DNA of 64,000 bases, taken from Rosa chinensis (lineage: Eukaryota; Streptophyta; Magnoliopsida; Rosales; Rosaceae). The notes under the pieces were generated by a model, which saw nothing but the letters and a program-made list of their open reading frames with translations, searched no databases and was not told where the DNA came from. The stretch lies in NCBI RefSeq assembly GCF_002994745.2, contig NC_037090.1, positions 31,168,501 to 31,232,500 on the forward strand, in the 5' to 3' direction. This document shows, piece after piece, positions 9,604 to 22,337 of the stretch; the stretch's first letter is position 1; every line of letters starts with the position of its first letter. The position numbers were made by a program, and so were the translations under genes.

Positions 9604-11356
9604 GTAACGACAGAAGATGGTTACATCCTCGGATTGCAGAGGATTCCATCTGGACGTTCCAGTAACAATTCGACCTCTCAGAAGCTGCCTGTTTTATTAC
9701 AACATGGACTTACGATGGTTCGTACCTTATTATATGTTTGAACTACATATTTGAGAGCTTGCAGTACAACATGTTGCATGTAAATGTCACACATTGACCG
9801 ATTGAGAAACATTGTGTGCGGTAATAGGATGCTGCAGCATGGCTAATCAATCCTCCAGATCAAGCTTTGGCGTTTATCTTAGCCGACAAGGGGTTTGATG
9901 TATGGCTTGCTAATGCTCGAGGAACGCAGGCTAGCCGTGGACACCAATCACTTAGTACTAATGATCCGGTAAATACTTTGCTTTTACAAATGGCAATGAT
10001 CAGCATTCTAATCATTCACTAATGATATTGACATTATCACCTATGGATCCTGTAGACTTATTGGGAATGGACATGGGATCAATTGGCTACTTATGATCTT
10101 CCTGCTTTCTATAATTATGTGAACAATCAAACAGGACAGAAAGTACACTATGTTGGCCATTCACTGGTAAGTATTCAGTTTTTTAATTTTTAAAAAAAAA
10201 AATTATGTAAAAGGGATGACTGAGGTTTGATGTATTTGAATTATAGGGAACATTGTCAGTATTAGCTGCCTTGTCACAACAAAAGCTGAGTAACACACTA
10301 AGATCAGCTGCTTTACTTAGCCCGGTTGCTTATCTGGGTCAGATCACCACAATGTTGGGAAAAATTTCTGCTCAATCACATTCTGCTGATGTAACACTAC
10401 TCTATATATTGACTCAACTTACAAATTTTGTAATTAGTCGAATATGTATTCTGAAATTTATTGATGAATTTACTAGAATCTGATCCGTTTCCTTCAACAG
10501 GGACTCTACGCCTCTGGTATCCGCGAATATCCTCCTCAAGGGTGAGAATGATAACAATGTTAACCAATTTTGCTTCCGTAGAAGGTCATTAGTTTGCATG
10601 AAATATATTACCTAATTCAGTTTGGTACATTTTCATAATCTTTTCTCCAAATCCCAACAGGGTAGCTGGACAGAACTTGGAGACATTTCTCTGCTCACAA
10701 CCGGGTGTGGACTGCTCCAATTTTATGGCGGCTGTAACCGGTAATCCTAATGTTAAGCCTTTCCTCATAAGTCATAACCAAAGTAACTGCTGTACCTTTC
10801 ATTTTTTGTTGATTGACCTGCATTTTTCTTTTTTGTGTTCCATTCTATAGGTCCTAATTGCTGCATAACTCCAACAAGTTCAAATCTTATCTTTCAGCAT
10901 ATACCACAGTCCACTTCCACAAAAAATATGGTACATTTGTCTGAAAGTAAGTCTTTCATGTCCTAGGTTCTGAGCTACGTACTACTAATTGCTACAAAAT
11001 TTCAATTTTTGATTTGTGTTTATGGATTTTGGACAGTGATCAGGAGAGGAACAATAACAATGTTTGATTACAATTTTCCGGCCATTAACATGCAACACTA
11101 CAATCAGCTTACTCCTCCGGTGTACAACATGGCAAGCATTCCGAAAGATGTTCCACTTTTCTTGGGCTATGGAGGGAGAGATGCACTTTCGGACGTCAAT
11201 GATGTGAAGGCTTTGCTTAATGACCTTAGTGATCATGACAAGGACAAGCTTGTGGAACAATACGTGGAGGAGTATGCTCATATGGATTTCATTATGGGAG
11301 GGAATGCCAATCAAAAAGTCTACGATCCTCTGCTCACTTTCTTCGGGCAGCATTGA
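9604..11356 (+). pseudogene. Lipase copy 2, lacks exon 1 (chimeric 5' end)
   Basis: Exons 2-9 of the lipase gene lie at 9604-9717, 9828-9968, 10056-10166, 10247-10390, 10501-10541, 10661-10740, 10851-10946 and 11037-11356. All splice sites and reading frames are intact, as are the Ser (GHSL|G, split by an intron), Asp (GGRD) and His (YAHMDF) motifs. Exon 1, with the signal peptide and start codon, and the TATA promoter are missing, replaced by thiolase-relic DNA. An ATG at 9553 reads through the junction in frame into exon 2, adding about 17 new residues (MLTLLMGTISRYDGIFQ). Against copy 3 I saw Ser/Ala, Thr/Ala, Tyr/Phe and Pro/Leu changes. It is probably dead, or if expressed would give a non-secreted protein. 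Confidence 0.8.
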
Positions 11357-11825
11357 GCGTCTTGACTCCTTAATTTGTAGTCTCTAGATCTTCCTTCTGT
11401 CTTGCATTTATCAATTTTAGAGACTTTTTTTTTCCTTTAGTAGTAGTAATAGCTAGATATGCATATTTTCATAATAGCTTTCTCATTGTGTATTACTTTG
11501 ATTTCTTGGGAATAAAACTAGCTAGGCCTTGTCACAATGCTGGATTGTTTCATCACTAAAAGTAATTGATATATAGCTACAAAACAAAGGACAAAAATGT
11601 GAAAGAACAGTAAATTTTCAAATGCTACTAGGTAGCCTCAGAATGTTAAATATGAAGAACAAAGAAGAAATAACAAAATAGATCGAAATCATGTTTTTAT
11701 TGATGAGCACCATGATCGATGAAAATATAAGAATTAACATTAATTCTAACATGATATGAAATCAAATAGAACAAATAGGCCGGCTACCTTAATGAAGAGA
11801 CCAATAGGCTCTACTTTCTATGTTC
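11357..11825. other. Lipase 3' flank, copy 2
   Basis: Same sequence as 198-666, with no extra feature. Confidence 0.6.
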
Positions 11826-12104
11826 TCAAACATAGATGTTTGGTCTAAGAGCAAAATGATTCTGGGCTGCAGTAAGAGCTGCTATAAATGGATCATTAGC
11901 ATAATCGTTTCCCTTATGATGACTCTTTAAGCTTTTCGATGGAAAGAAAAGATCCTCACAGCAAATTGCAGAAGTCGATGAAGCTGCATTAACTCGATGA
12001 TCAATAAGGTTCCTCCTAACTGAGGATCTGAACATTCTTTTCATCTTGCTGAACAAGTTGATGAGCTTCTCCATCCTCATAAGCTTATTTGCGTTGTTGC
12101 TCAT
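11826..12104 (-). CDS. Small unknown ORF, 92 aa, copy 2
   Basis: Identical in sequence to the 667-945 ORF, with the same TATAAATAG box upstream. The upstream region differs from copy 1 at a few sites (for example gaatatgtt here against gaatgtgtt in copy 1). Copy 2 agrees with copy 3 at those sites, so copy 1 holds the derived bases. Function is unknown. Confidence 0.5.
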   Translation of the reverse strand: MSNNANKLMRMEKLINLFSKMKRMFRSSVRRNLIDHRVNAASSTSAICCEDLFFPSKSLKSHHKGNDYANDPFIAALTAAQNHFALRPNIYV

Positions 12105-12141
12105 AATGTATTTTAAGACCAACTGCTTGTTTCTATTTATA

Positions 12142-13023
12142 CAGAGGGGATCGAGATGGAAGAATATGTTAAACAGCTCTCCAACAGAATGCTGGCATCA
12201 CATGTATTTTGTGTAAGCTTATCAAGATAGAGCTAGCTTGTATCTATGAAACTAGCTTAAACATTTCCTTTTTTCTGTTATTCATAAATGAATATTGAGA
12301 AGCTCCACTGGCCTTGTCCTTTTCTTGATTTAGAACCGATTGTAGCTATAGCTTTGAGAATGTTACGTCTAGTCTGTTGAGAGACTAGAGATTTTTGGTT
12401 TCTTAGATCACCTCAAACAAACAAATATACATAAATACTTTTTTCGTCGAGAAGACTTCAAACTACAAAAATTGATAGTTTGTAAAGTCCCACTTTTATT
12501 CTCAAAGTAGAGAATTAAAACATTTATTTTGGTTTGGTAGGACTCTGCTCCACCTTTCATCATTTCACACTGTAATAGAGACCAATCGGGTCTTCCGAAC
12601 TTCCGTTTTTGTTAGTTCCATATTTGCTTTTTTTGGTTTATTTGGGAAGTTTTGGTTTTGATCCCCCTCTATACTCTTGTTTTCTTTTTCTTAATATAAG
12701 AGAATAGGAAGGATATGTTCCTTGCCTGTCCAAGCCTTTACCAAAAAAGAATTGTAACATTTGGCTTGCGTGAGAGTACATGAATTTCTCCACCGTTACA
12801 TTCTTCTCATGAATTCATTAGGTTCTTGACATGCTTCTCATGAATTTCTTTACCACAGAACACATCTATTTTAGAATGCCAAGATCCCCAGCCAATTGTC
12901 AGGAAAGAAAAGAATTCAATTCGTTTGAAAAACAGTTAAGAAAATGAAATAAAAAGAGTGAAACACCCTCTCCATACGACGTAACCGTTGAGAGTTGTTG
13001 TGTTTTTAATTTTCTTTATATAT
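12142..13023. other. Non-coding spacer, copy 2
   Basis: Duplicate of 983-1865. A one-base shorter A-run near 12742 changes the offset between copies 1 and 2 from 11159 to 11158. Confidence 0.6.
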
Positions 13024-13137
13024 TTATTTTTTTAAGACTATATATTGTGACATAAATCTTTTAGGAATACATCCGAAATAATAACATGAGCCTCCCCTAT
13101 ATCCAGAGTACAACACCATTAGCTTCTCAATAACAGT

Positions 13138-16100
13138 ATATCCTATACTTATATAGTCAATTTTTTGACCTAGCCGCTCTTGTGCTAGGGTTACTTTCTT
13201 GAGCAAGAAAGCAACATCTATCATCTATGGATTTGGATGTGCTTAGCTGGAATTGCAGAGGAATCTGCAACGATGCCACGACCAGGGCTTTGAAGGATCT
13301 ATGTTCTCAAAATCGTCCACAGATCGTGTTTTTGCGTGAGACGAAGATCAGTAGACTTGAAGATTTCAAAAATTTACGTAGAGCGTTAGGGTTTGCTCAT
13401 GCGGAGGAGGTGTTGATTGAGTGTAGGACAGGCAGGAGGGTTGGGTCTTTTCTGGAATGATGAAGTGAAGATCCATGTTGGGACTAAATCTGCGCATCAC
13501 ATTGATGCAGTGGTTGTGGGGGAAGATGGGACTCCATCTTGGCGTCTGACTGGTTTTTATGGCCATGCTCGTACCAGCGAGAGAGATAGATCATGGCAAT
13601 TGCTGCGTGATCTCTCTGACTTTGATTCGTTGCCTTGGGTGGTGATAGGAGACTTTAATGAGATTCTGAATAGTGGGGAGAAGATAGCCGGGACTATTCG
13701 ACCAGAGAGGCAGATGCAGGGCTTCAGGGAGCCGTTGGGTTATTGTGAACTCTTGGATTTAGGGTTTCAGGGATATTCTGATACTTTGTTACGTCTGGAC
13801 CGGGCTGTTTGCACCACTGCGTGGATCGATATTTTCAGCCATTCTAGGGTGATTCATCTGGCACCCTCAGACTCCGATCATGTTCCTGTGCTGTTACGTG
13901 CGAGTCAAGCTCCTCTGTTTGCACGACCTAGGGCCCATTGTTTTTAGTTTGAAGCCTTTTGGTTGCAGCACCCTGATTGTGATGGGGTTGTAAAAGCAGC
14001 TTGGGGTACGGATGTCTCGAGCTTCCCTATGTTTTGTACTGCGAAGAAGATCATGTACACTAGGATTCACCTAGACAAATGGTAGAAAGAGACTTTTAAG
14101 AGTCGGCAATTGCTGATATCGAGTATCCGAGCTAGATTGGAGGAATTGATGAATGTGTTCCCATCGGTGTCAATACAAGTTGAGAAGAAAGAGCTAATGG
14201 ATAAGCTTCAGAGCTTATTATTCCAAGAGGAACTATTTTGGAAGCAGCGTGCTAAAATTACATGGCTGAAGAAGGGGGATAGAAATACCGGGTTATTTCA
14301 TTTGAAAACGGAAAATAGGAAGCGCAAGAATACTTTGCAAGGCTTATTTGATGAGGAGGGGAAGTGGCATGAGGATGATGTGGGTATAGAGAATGTGATT
14401 ACTTCATATTTCTCTAAAATGTTCAAAGCTTCCGAGATTGATTCCGAAGCTCTGAATTTGACTATTGAGGCTATTACTCCTTGTGTTACACAAGAAATGA
14501 ATGATCAGCTTTGTGCCACTTATACTAAGGAGGAGGTACGCTTTGCCTTGTTTCAGATGTATCCTACTAAGTCCCCTGGTCCAGATGGATTGCCGCCTCT
14601 TTTCTTCCAACATTATTGGGAGCACATTGGTGATGATATTGTTGCGGCAGTTCATAGCTTTCTTCAAACAGGACAGCTTCTGAAGCAAATCAATTTTACT
14701 CATATCTGTCTTATTCCAAAAGTAAGTAATCCAGAACATATGTCAGATTTGAGACCAATTGCACTATGTAATGTTATCTATAAGATATGTTCGAAAGTCA
14801 TTGCCAACAGGCGGCTGAAGATAATTTTACCAGCAGTGATTTCCCCATTCCAAAGTGCTTTTATGCCGGGCAGATTGATCACTGACAACATATTAGTGGC
14901 GAATGAGATTGCACATTTTGTACATAATAAGCGGGATGGGGATGATGGAATTTTAGCTTTGAAGCTGGATTTGAGTAAAGCCTATGATAGGATGGAATAG
15001 ACTTTCCTAGAGAAGGTGATGACCCGGTTTGGCTTTGCTAGAGGTTGGATTTCTATGGTGATGCAATGCGTGAGTACAGTGCAGTACTCCTTTTTTATCA
15101 GAGGGCGGCCACGAGGATATGTTTCCCCTAGCAGGGGATTAAGACAAGGTGATCCATTGTCACCTTATCTTTTTCTTCTGGGAGCAGAAGGATTTTTAGC
15201 TTTACTCCAGAAGAGTCTAGTTGCAGGTACTCTGCCAGGCATTGCAGTTTGTCCTAATGCACCCCCGATAAATCACTTGTTGTTTGCGGATGATAGTATG
15301 CTCTATGCTCGGGCTTCGTTGGAAGCATGTAGTGTCATTCAGGAAGTGTTGGAGACTTATAGGAGAGCTTATGGTCAGGTGGTTAATTTTGCCAAGAGTT
15401 CGGTGGTGTTTAGCAAAAATGTACCGGTTGATATACAGGATGATATTTCTGGTGTATTGCGTGTGGAGGTGGTGGAGTCTCATGCCAAATATCTAGGTCT
15501 TCCCACTTATGTAGGGTGTAAGAAAACAGCTACTTTTCAGTATATCAAGGAGAGATTGTCAAAAAAGCTTACTTCATGGCACGGTAAATTATTGAGTGGT
15601 GCAGGAAAAGATATTTTGATTAGGGTGGTGGCTCAGGCGTTACCTAATTATGCAATGAGTGTCTTTCAACTTACTAAGAGTTTTTGTGATGATCTGGAAC
15701 AACAGTGTGCACGATTTTGGTGGGGAAGCACGTTAGATAAACGGAAAATCCACTGGAAGAATTGGAATGCTTTGTGTAATCCGAAGGAAGATGGTGGGTT
15801 AGGCTTTCGAAGCCTATCCAATTTCAACTCTGCTATGCTAGCCAAACAAGCTTGGAGGATTGTGAATCACCCTTCATCGCTTGTTGCTCGGATTTATAAA
15901 GCGAGATATTTTCCGGATACTTCTTTCTGGGAGGTAACTTCTCATGCTTCTCCCTCGTACTCGTGGAGAAGCATTTTCTCAACTCGAGATATGCTGAAAG
16001 ATAGTTGCTACTGGCAGGTGGGCAATGGAGAGAATATTGATATCTACTCAGATCTTTGGGTAGTGGCTTTACCGCTTGGGAGGCCCATACCTTCAGGATT

Positions 16101-17382
16101 GGCTACAGTTGAGGTTAGTAAAGTTCACGAGTTGTTAAGTGGTACTGGTGGATGGAACATTCCTTTGTTACAAGAAATTTTCACAGGGGAGGAAGCCACG
16201 GCAGTTGCTACAATTCCATTGAGTAGGAGAGCAGTCATTGATAGGCTTTGTTGGAAGCTTTCGAAGGATGGAAAGTTCTCGGTGAAGACGGCATATCGAT
16301 CTGCGTTTATGAAGTCTGCAAGCTATTCTCCGTTGTAACTTCCTGTCGGCTCAGGCTTTTGGAAAAAGCTTTGGAAGGTGGTTATTCCCAATAAAGCAAA
16401 AATTCATGTTTGGAGAGCTTGTCTGGATATCCTTCCTTCGCTAGGTAGCTTGGCTTCGAAGCGAGTGGTTTTGGATTCGAATATTTGTGTTTTATGTGAG
16501 TCTCATACTGAAACAACGATCCACATTTGTTGGGATTGCTCTTATACTAGGAGGGTGCTTCACATAAATGCTATGCTACAATAAGTATGCCACAATCCGA
16601 ATAATATGCTTGGTGATGTCATTCGTTGGTTGAGTCAGTGTGCGAATCAATTATCGCTAATACATTTTGGAGAACTTTTATTCTCGTTATGGGGAATTTG
16701 GAAGGAAAGAAATGATCGGGTTTGGAATCAAAAGAGGTGTGAGGCCAGGGATGTGAGTTTGGGGATTGTCTCTAGGCTGCAAGAATTTACGGTTCACAAT
16801 TTGAAACCCTACCAACCTAAGGTTAAACGTGGAGCAGTGTGGAAAGCTCCTCCTGTGGGGGTGGTGAAGGTCAATGTTGATGGGGCATTCCATCACACTT
16901 CCAGGAAGGGTGGCTTGGGTTTTGTTTTCAGAAATGAGAATGGAATAATGCTGGGTGGTGGCTCCTGGCCCTTGAGCGGGTTGAATTCCCCAAAACATGT
17001 TGAAATTTTGGCATGCAAGGTTGCTTTAGAGTTTGCGGAGGTGCATGGTTTTGGACCTGTTATTTTAGAGACTGATGCTTTAGAGGTTCAGTGTCAACTT
17101 TCTTTGCATGACTCTGTCAATTTATCAGGGCTAGGTAGAATATATGATGACGTTGTGGCTCTCTTGGAGGCTCACAGTGTTATCCAGGTGACTCATGTGG
17201 GTAGGAAAGGTAATGGGGTAGCACATTTGTTGGCTAACCATGCTTGTTCTATTAGACATAATGTTTTTTATTTTTCAACTCCAGAATTTTACAAGCTGCA
17301 ATTGCAGTTGACCTTTGTACTGTGTAATCTTTTCTTCCTTTAATAAATGGCTGGCCTCCCTTGATTCAAAAAAAAAAAAAAA
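13138..17382 (+). mobile_element. Plant L1-type LINE, copy 2
   Basis: Same element and same 17-bp target-site duplication (13121-13137 and 17383-17399) as copy 1. It is a passenger of the tandem duplication, not a new insertion. Confidence 0.93.
13227..17343 (+). pseudogene. LINE ORF2, broken, copy 2
   Basis: Domain order is as in copy 1. The run of six A at about 15560 keeps one frame open from 15016 to 16338 (440 codons). This frame covers the second half of the reverse transcriptase, including LRQGDPLSPYLF and FADD, up to the zinc-binding region. The endonuclease frameshift and the stops at about 13945, 14083, 14998, 16336 and 16582 match those of copy 1, so the element was already dead when this unit was duplicated. 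Confidence 0.9.
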
Positions 17383-17400
17383 AGCTTCTCAATAACAGTC

Positions 17401-17730
17401 GATAGTAAATTGAAGGAGTTACATTCAAATAAGCACAACAATATTCCGCTAACCAACCAATAGGAGATAAGTCCTCAGCTTGCCGGCATAGTGTGGATAC
17501 CAGTGCTGCACATTTAGTCTCAACCTCTACCGTGCACCAATCATGCTTGCTGCGCTATATTGCCTAGCGCCTACCTTAGAGATATTGCTTCCACTTACAA
17601 CGGTGAGGTGGCTTCTTTCACATAAAGATAGAATCTGGCTGGAAAGTACAAAATCGCCCTGTTCATTCCTTACCACTACTCTCAGGCCAACATCCTTAGT
17701 CCCTAGCAGACCTAGCCGACATGTAAACAT
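17401..17730 (-). pseudogene. RNase H relic, copy 2
   Basis: Duplicate of the RVT_3-like relic at 6242-6570, with the same minus-strand fragments. Confidence 0.5.
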
Positions 17731-17769
17731 GGGATGACTGTTCAGAGATTCAAAATATATGCAATGCAT

Positions 17770-19308
17770 TGCTCGCTTTCTCCCTCTCAGTCTCTATCTC
17801 TTTTACAAATGGCGCGCGTACACACACACGCACATCAATGAATATCAGAAACACTTTTATCCTTTTACATTTTTGTGTGCTCCTAAGAAACATTAAAATA
17901 TTCAGGGAAACAAAGGTAAGCCAAAGACATGTTGACTCTTTAATGTATCATGATACTAACTTTTTGCAAAGGCATTTCAAATTCCAAAGTCCATGAATTC
18001 AAGAGCCGGTTGCTTGAATTCTGGGATTCATAGTTGAAGGGTTCACGGACTCAGGGATTTATAGAATTATATTAAATAACTAAGATACAATATATAACTA
18101 ACAGGATTGAATAAGAACTGCTTGCTTGAATTCCAGGATACTTATGTATTAGGGACTTTGGGACTGTTCTGGAGACTTTTTTGACGGGTTCACGATAGGG
18201 TGCATACTCTAATATGCAGCAAGTAAGGAACATTAGTCTTACCATTCTTCTCACATCCCTAAGTTCTCAGAATGTTAGCCAAAAGCAAGTTTTATCTCAG
18301 AAAACTTATATTGCCTAGTACCAAGAAGTCTGTTAGTAAATATATCACACTTTTCCTACTCAACTACTACTCACGATTATATCTTATTAGCCAAGTCAAA
18401 AGTAGTTTAAGAGGGAATGCTTAAGATAAATGGAATAAGATAGTATGGAAACCCGTTTTGACTAGGGATCTCTATAATTTTCAACCATTGATTTCACCAA
18501 GTCCAGGAAGATGGATGAAAGTAAAACACTAACAAGTACACACATTGAAAAAGAACTCAACTATTCTTTTTCTGCCTTCAAAACAAAACAGCAAAATAAA
18601 ATCTATGCAAGACAAATCATCTCAATGTCCTCCACAATAAGCAAATAGCACTCTAATTGAAAAGGAGATTTTTTTTTTTTGATTCTCCTATCTTCTCACT
18701 TGTCAAACACTGTTTTGTTTCTCTAACATATCTATGCAACATAAATCTTCAAGCACTTCAAGGAATGCCATAATAACAATGCCATGTTCCCGCAGAACTA
18801 CAGAAACTGTTGCAGCTCATGCAACAATATAAAACTAAGTTTGGTCGTAGTATAACTGCACCTAACTCTAAAGACACTTGTAATGTAACTAGGTCATGAG
18901 TGCAAGCTAAAACAATAGAAAGAAACCACTTTGGTATGATCAACAAAGTGGACCTTTATCAAAGTACATTGTCAGTCAATCCTTCAGTCTTAGTCATTTA
19001 ATATGCATCTACAACATGATTGAAAACGAGATGACTACAACTACTACATCACACCTGATGACTGTCCTGATGCGAATAACTGAATATGAAACAGTAAAGT
19101 AAAATTAAAACCATTAGCAGTGAAAGCTAAGCTAAGCTATGAGCTAATGAAGGAACTGTTGCTTTGGCTACCTACCTGCGATACTGGATAGGCAATATTA
19201 CCAGCCTTCCAGATAGCAATCTTACCCGCGCGCGCGCACATACACAGGCACATGCAGCAATGAATATTAGACATTTTAGTCTCATACATTTTATTTTTGT
19301 TTCTACAT
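17770..19308. other. Non-coding spacer, copy 2
   Basis: Duplicate of 6611-8148. One extra T in the T-run near 18670 is the visible length difference. Confidence 0.6.
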
Positions 19309-19320
19309 TTTCTCTGGACC

Positions 19321-19603
19321 CTTTTTTTTCTTTTATTTGAAAGGAAACAGCTTTTTATTGACAAAACAAATACCATAATACAAAGAAGCGGACAAGAAGT
19401 CCACATAAGAAAAGAAAGATAGTTTGAGGAATAGAACAAGTTGTTCAACTGACAGTAAACATGCTTGCCAATTTAGAATAAGAGATGAAAGAGTGTAATC
19501 TTCATACTCCCCAAATATAGAGGCCCAAAGAGAATCCCAAATCTTAACTCTTTCACACAACTCTTCCAACTCCGCACTACCATAGGCTTCAGACGTCCTT
19601 TTA
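19321..19603 (-). mobile_element. Short retrocopy, copy 2
   Basis: Duplicate of 8161-8443 with the same 12-bp flanking repeat. Confidence 0.7.
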
Positions 19604-19750
19604 TTTCTCTGGACCTTGAAAAGAAAAATTAAGCCAGGTCTACTCTTGTTTGCTAACTGCCTAGTCTAGTATGTGCAGTATACACAAATAAATGCAAATC
19701 TTGACAATACATACTCAACTCTCTAAACCGCAAGTTAAGAAATGGCAGTG

Positions 19751-19751
<1 letters not shown>

Positions 19752-19791
<40 letters not shown>

Positions 19792-20095
19792 AAAAGGAAG
19801 ATGTATATATATATATATATATATGATTATACATGTGCGATAACAATTTAGTTTAGTGCAGTGCATTCATATAATGGGTTGGCAAAACCTCTGTGCATAT
19901 ATTTGTGTAGATTGGTGCTTCTTTAACAAGATGATAGTAATTACAATCATAAATTGCATCAGGAAAAGGAAACGGCATGCTTGATCCCTGTTAAGCTTTT
20001 CACCAAAGACTCAAGAAATCAACACTTCCAGTAATCATACCATTTACTGGAATCCATATCTCTCATTGTGAGACCAAAACATTGCAATGGCTTCA

Positions 20096-20138
<43 letters not shown>
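19752..20138. repeat. (TA)n tracts, copy 2
   Basis: The same microsatellite positions as in copy 1 but with fewer units: 19752-19789 (38 bp), 19804-19824 and 20099-20138. Length is the main difference between otherwise near-identical copies. Confidence 0.9.
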
Positions 20139-20141
<3 letters not shown>

Positions 20142-20645
20142 GAAGCTATTCAGTAAACCAAGTTTAGCAATAGAAAAACAAACACCAGTTAAGGTAAAGA
20201 TTACTTACAGGTAATGTAGGCCAAGCATCCCCTTGAATCCCTACCAACCTTCTCAGCCTAAGACAATTATATGAATTCCAGGTATAGTTAGTGTCATCTC
20301 CCATAATTCATCACTAAAATATCCAAATTTGGATTTCTTTGAAAGACCTTAAAATGATGGGAATTCCATAAATCCAAACCTAGAATTAATCAAACGCATC
20401 TAAAAATACATAATGAAGCCTTACTAAGGGAATTAGAGCACGAATTTACCTTGGGTATCCAAACTTGAAGTTCCTCTTCTTTCCCCCAATTCTCTAACTT
20501 CATCCTCCATATCTATCAAAACGCAACGGTGAAATATGAAAAGCACGACAACAACAAACCCTCCTACCTAGTGGCCAAATACCAAAAAGCCCTTAAACAA
20601 AACCCTTTTTAATCTTTTTTTTTTCCTTTTTTTTCTCGGTTGCTA

Positions 20646-21306
20646 CATTATGAATGCAGCTACATCAGCAACTGCCTGAAGGCTAGATCAACATTGCATG
20701 TTGACGCTTCTGATGGGAACTATATCTAGATAAAACAGATCGACTATAAACTTCTGACTATAGATTAAACTGAATATAAGGTGCCCCTTTAAATACCATG
20801 TACAATTAAAGACTTACCAGGAAAACCAACATAAAATGCTGCCATCCTGCACTCAATTGCTCTAAGTGAGCTAGGAGCGAGAACTGTGCCAACCACTATA
20901 TCCCCTACTTCACTTGGGTTCAAATTTTTCCTCTCTATAACTGCCTACATAACAAGTACATCACAGATAAATTGGCCCTATAGACCTAAGATGAAACATA
21001 CAAATCCCGAGACTCGACATTCTTTCCTATGAAAATTCAACTGTACATTTATCTTACCTTCAAAATAGGTGCCAGCAAATCATCAGCTAAAGTATCCTTA
21101 AAACCGCCTCGCTTTGCTTTGTAAATGGCAGTTCGGTAGGCCCTGTTTAACATGATTTTCAAGGCAATATTAAGCACAGGGAAGGTATAAACATTATCAA
21201 AAGACATAGATTGCAAAAGAGTAAACAAATTTCTCATTTCAGTCAATTACTCACGCCACAATCACTATATCCTTCCCAACAAATCCTTTTGTAGCACCAA
21301 GTTTCC
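20646..21306 (-). pseudogene. Peroxisomal 3-ketoacyl-CoA thiolase fragment, copy 2
   Basis: Four exons of a KAT2/PED1-type thiolase, the last enzyme of peroxisomal beta-oxidation, read on minus. 21306-21255 ends KDIVIVA. 21142-21058 reads AYRTAIYKAKRGGFKDTLAD. 20944-20818 contains NLNPSEVGDIVVGTVLAP and ECRMAAFYVGFP. 20725-20646 reads VPIRSVNMQC, stop, SSLQAVADVAA. Introns 1-3 keep GT/AG sites and phase. The normal N-terminus (peroxisomal targeting region) and everything after exon 4 are missing, and a stop follows the active-site Cys. It is a truncated, non-functional fragment. Being cut at both ends and next to a CACTA-type end, it may be a captured gene fragment. Confidence 0.85.
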
Positions 21307-22049
21307 CTATCAAGGCCAACAAAATAGAAGAAACATGTTACAAAACAGAAGAACTATTATCCAAACTCAAAACCCCAAAACCCAAATGAGTTTTAATTGA
21401 AAGAAGAAAGAGTTCTTGTCAAACAACATGGAAAATAAAACCCCAACACATAAATCCATTTCAATCGAAGGAAAACCACAGCACTAAATCGAAAAGAAAC
21501 CCCAAAGACAAAACCCCAATATAGCTATATCCATTTCAATCACCCCATCCCCAAATAGAAGAAAAACCTAATCGAAATCAACTAAAATCGAAATTTTGGA
21601 TAATAAGCAAACCTAAAATTTGCAGATAAAACCCTAAATCGATCTAGGATTAAACCCAGTCGAAACCCTAAACTAAAAAACGATTGAAACCCTAAATTGC
21701 TTACCAATATCCGAATTAAAAAAAGCTCTGCTTGTTGTTGGGGAGGTCCACTAATCCGGTCGCGAAAGATGAAGTAGAGGCTAAGAAGAATAAGGAGAGA
21801 CCAAGAAGAATTGAGAGAGTGAGAAGATGAAGGAGAGAGGAGAGAGTGAGAATCGAGATCTGAGAGAGCTGATTGAGAAGGAGAGAGGCTGGTGTTCGAG
21901 TTTTCCAGTTTCGCTGTATCTAGGTCGAGCTGAGTGGGCAAGAGAGAGCACGCGAGCTGGTGTTGGAATGAGAAGGACAGAAAATGATTTAATTGCGAGG
22001 GATCTATGTAAAAAAGCACAAGTCAAAATAACTTCGAAAATTTTAAAAC
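21307..22049 (-). other. Thiolase-relic 5' region (leader-like), copy 2
   Basis: Minus-strand CT-rich sequence resembling a promoter and 5' UTR, followed by a good donor site (ATTG|GTAAGC near 21705) and many aaaccctaa motifs. It may be the leader and first intron of the thiolase source gene. Several open frames here are low-complexity Ser/Leu-rich and were not accepted as genes. Confidence 0.4.
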
Positions 22050-22333
22050 AAGCTCTACACTCAGACGACATTTAAATGTTGTCTAAATGTCACAACATTT
22101 TCTGGTCAACTAGAGTTCGGCTATTTGAGGGAGAAAAGTACCTGATCAAATTTTGGATATCCCTCCACATTTGAGATAGGAAATTGTCATCTTTTACAAC
22201 AACAGAAATGTGTTATCTTAATGCTGACCATTTTTTCAAATTGAACGAGTATGGTTTTAGTCTATATTCAGACAACACAAAAAAAAATTATGTCGTCTGA
22301 AGTGTGTCGTTTGTAGCACATTTTGGCATAGTG
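22050..22333. mobile_element. CACTA-like transposon end, copy 2
   Basis: Subterminal repeats of the cagacgac / gtcgtctga type on both strands, finishing in ttttggcatagtg. Its reverse complement, CACTATGCCAAAA, is a CACTA (En/Spm) terminal-repeat form. The matching left end was not found. Compared with copy 3, 42 bp between two ttatgtcgtctgaa repeats are missing. Confidence 0.65.
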
Positions 22334-22337
22334 TAGT

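Noticed and set aside
21582..22071. Ser/Leu-rich minus frames of 96-145 codons
   Set aside because: Low-complexity leader-like sequence upstream of the thiolase relic, with overlapping frames and no domain.
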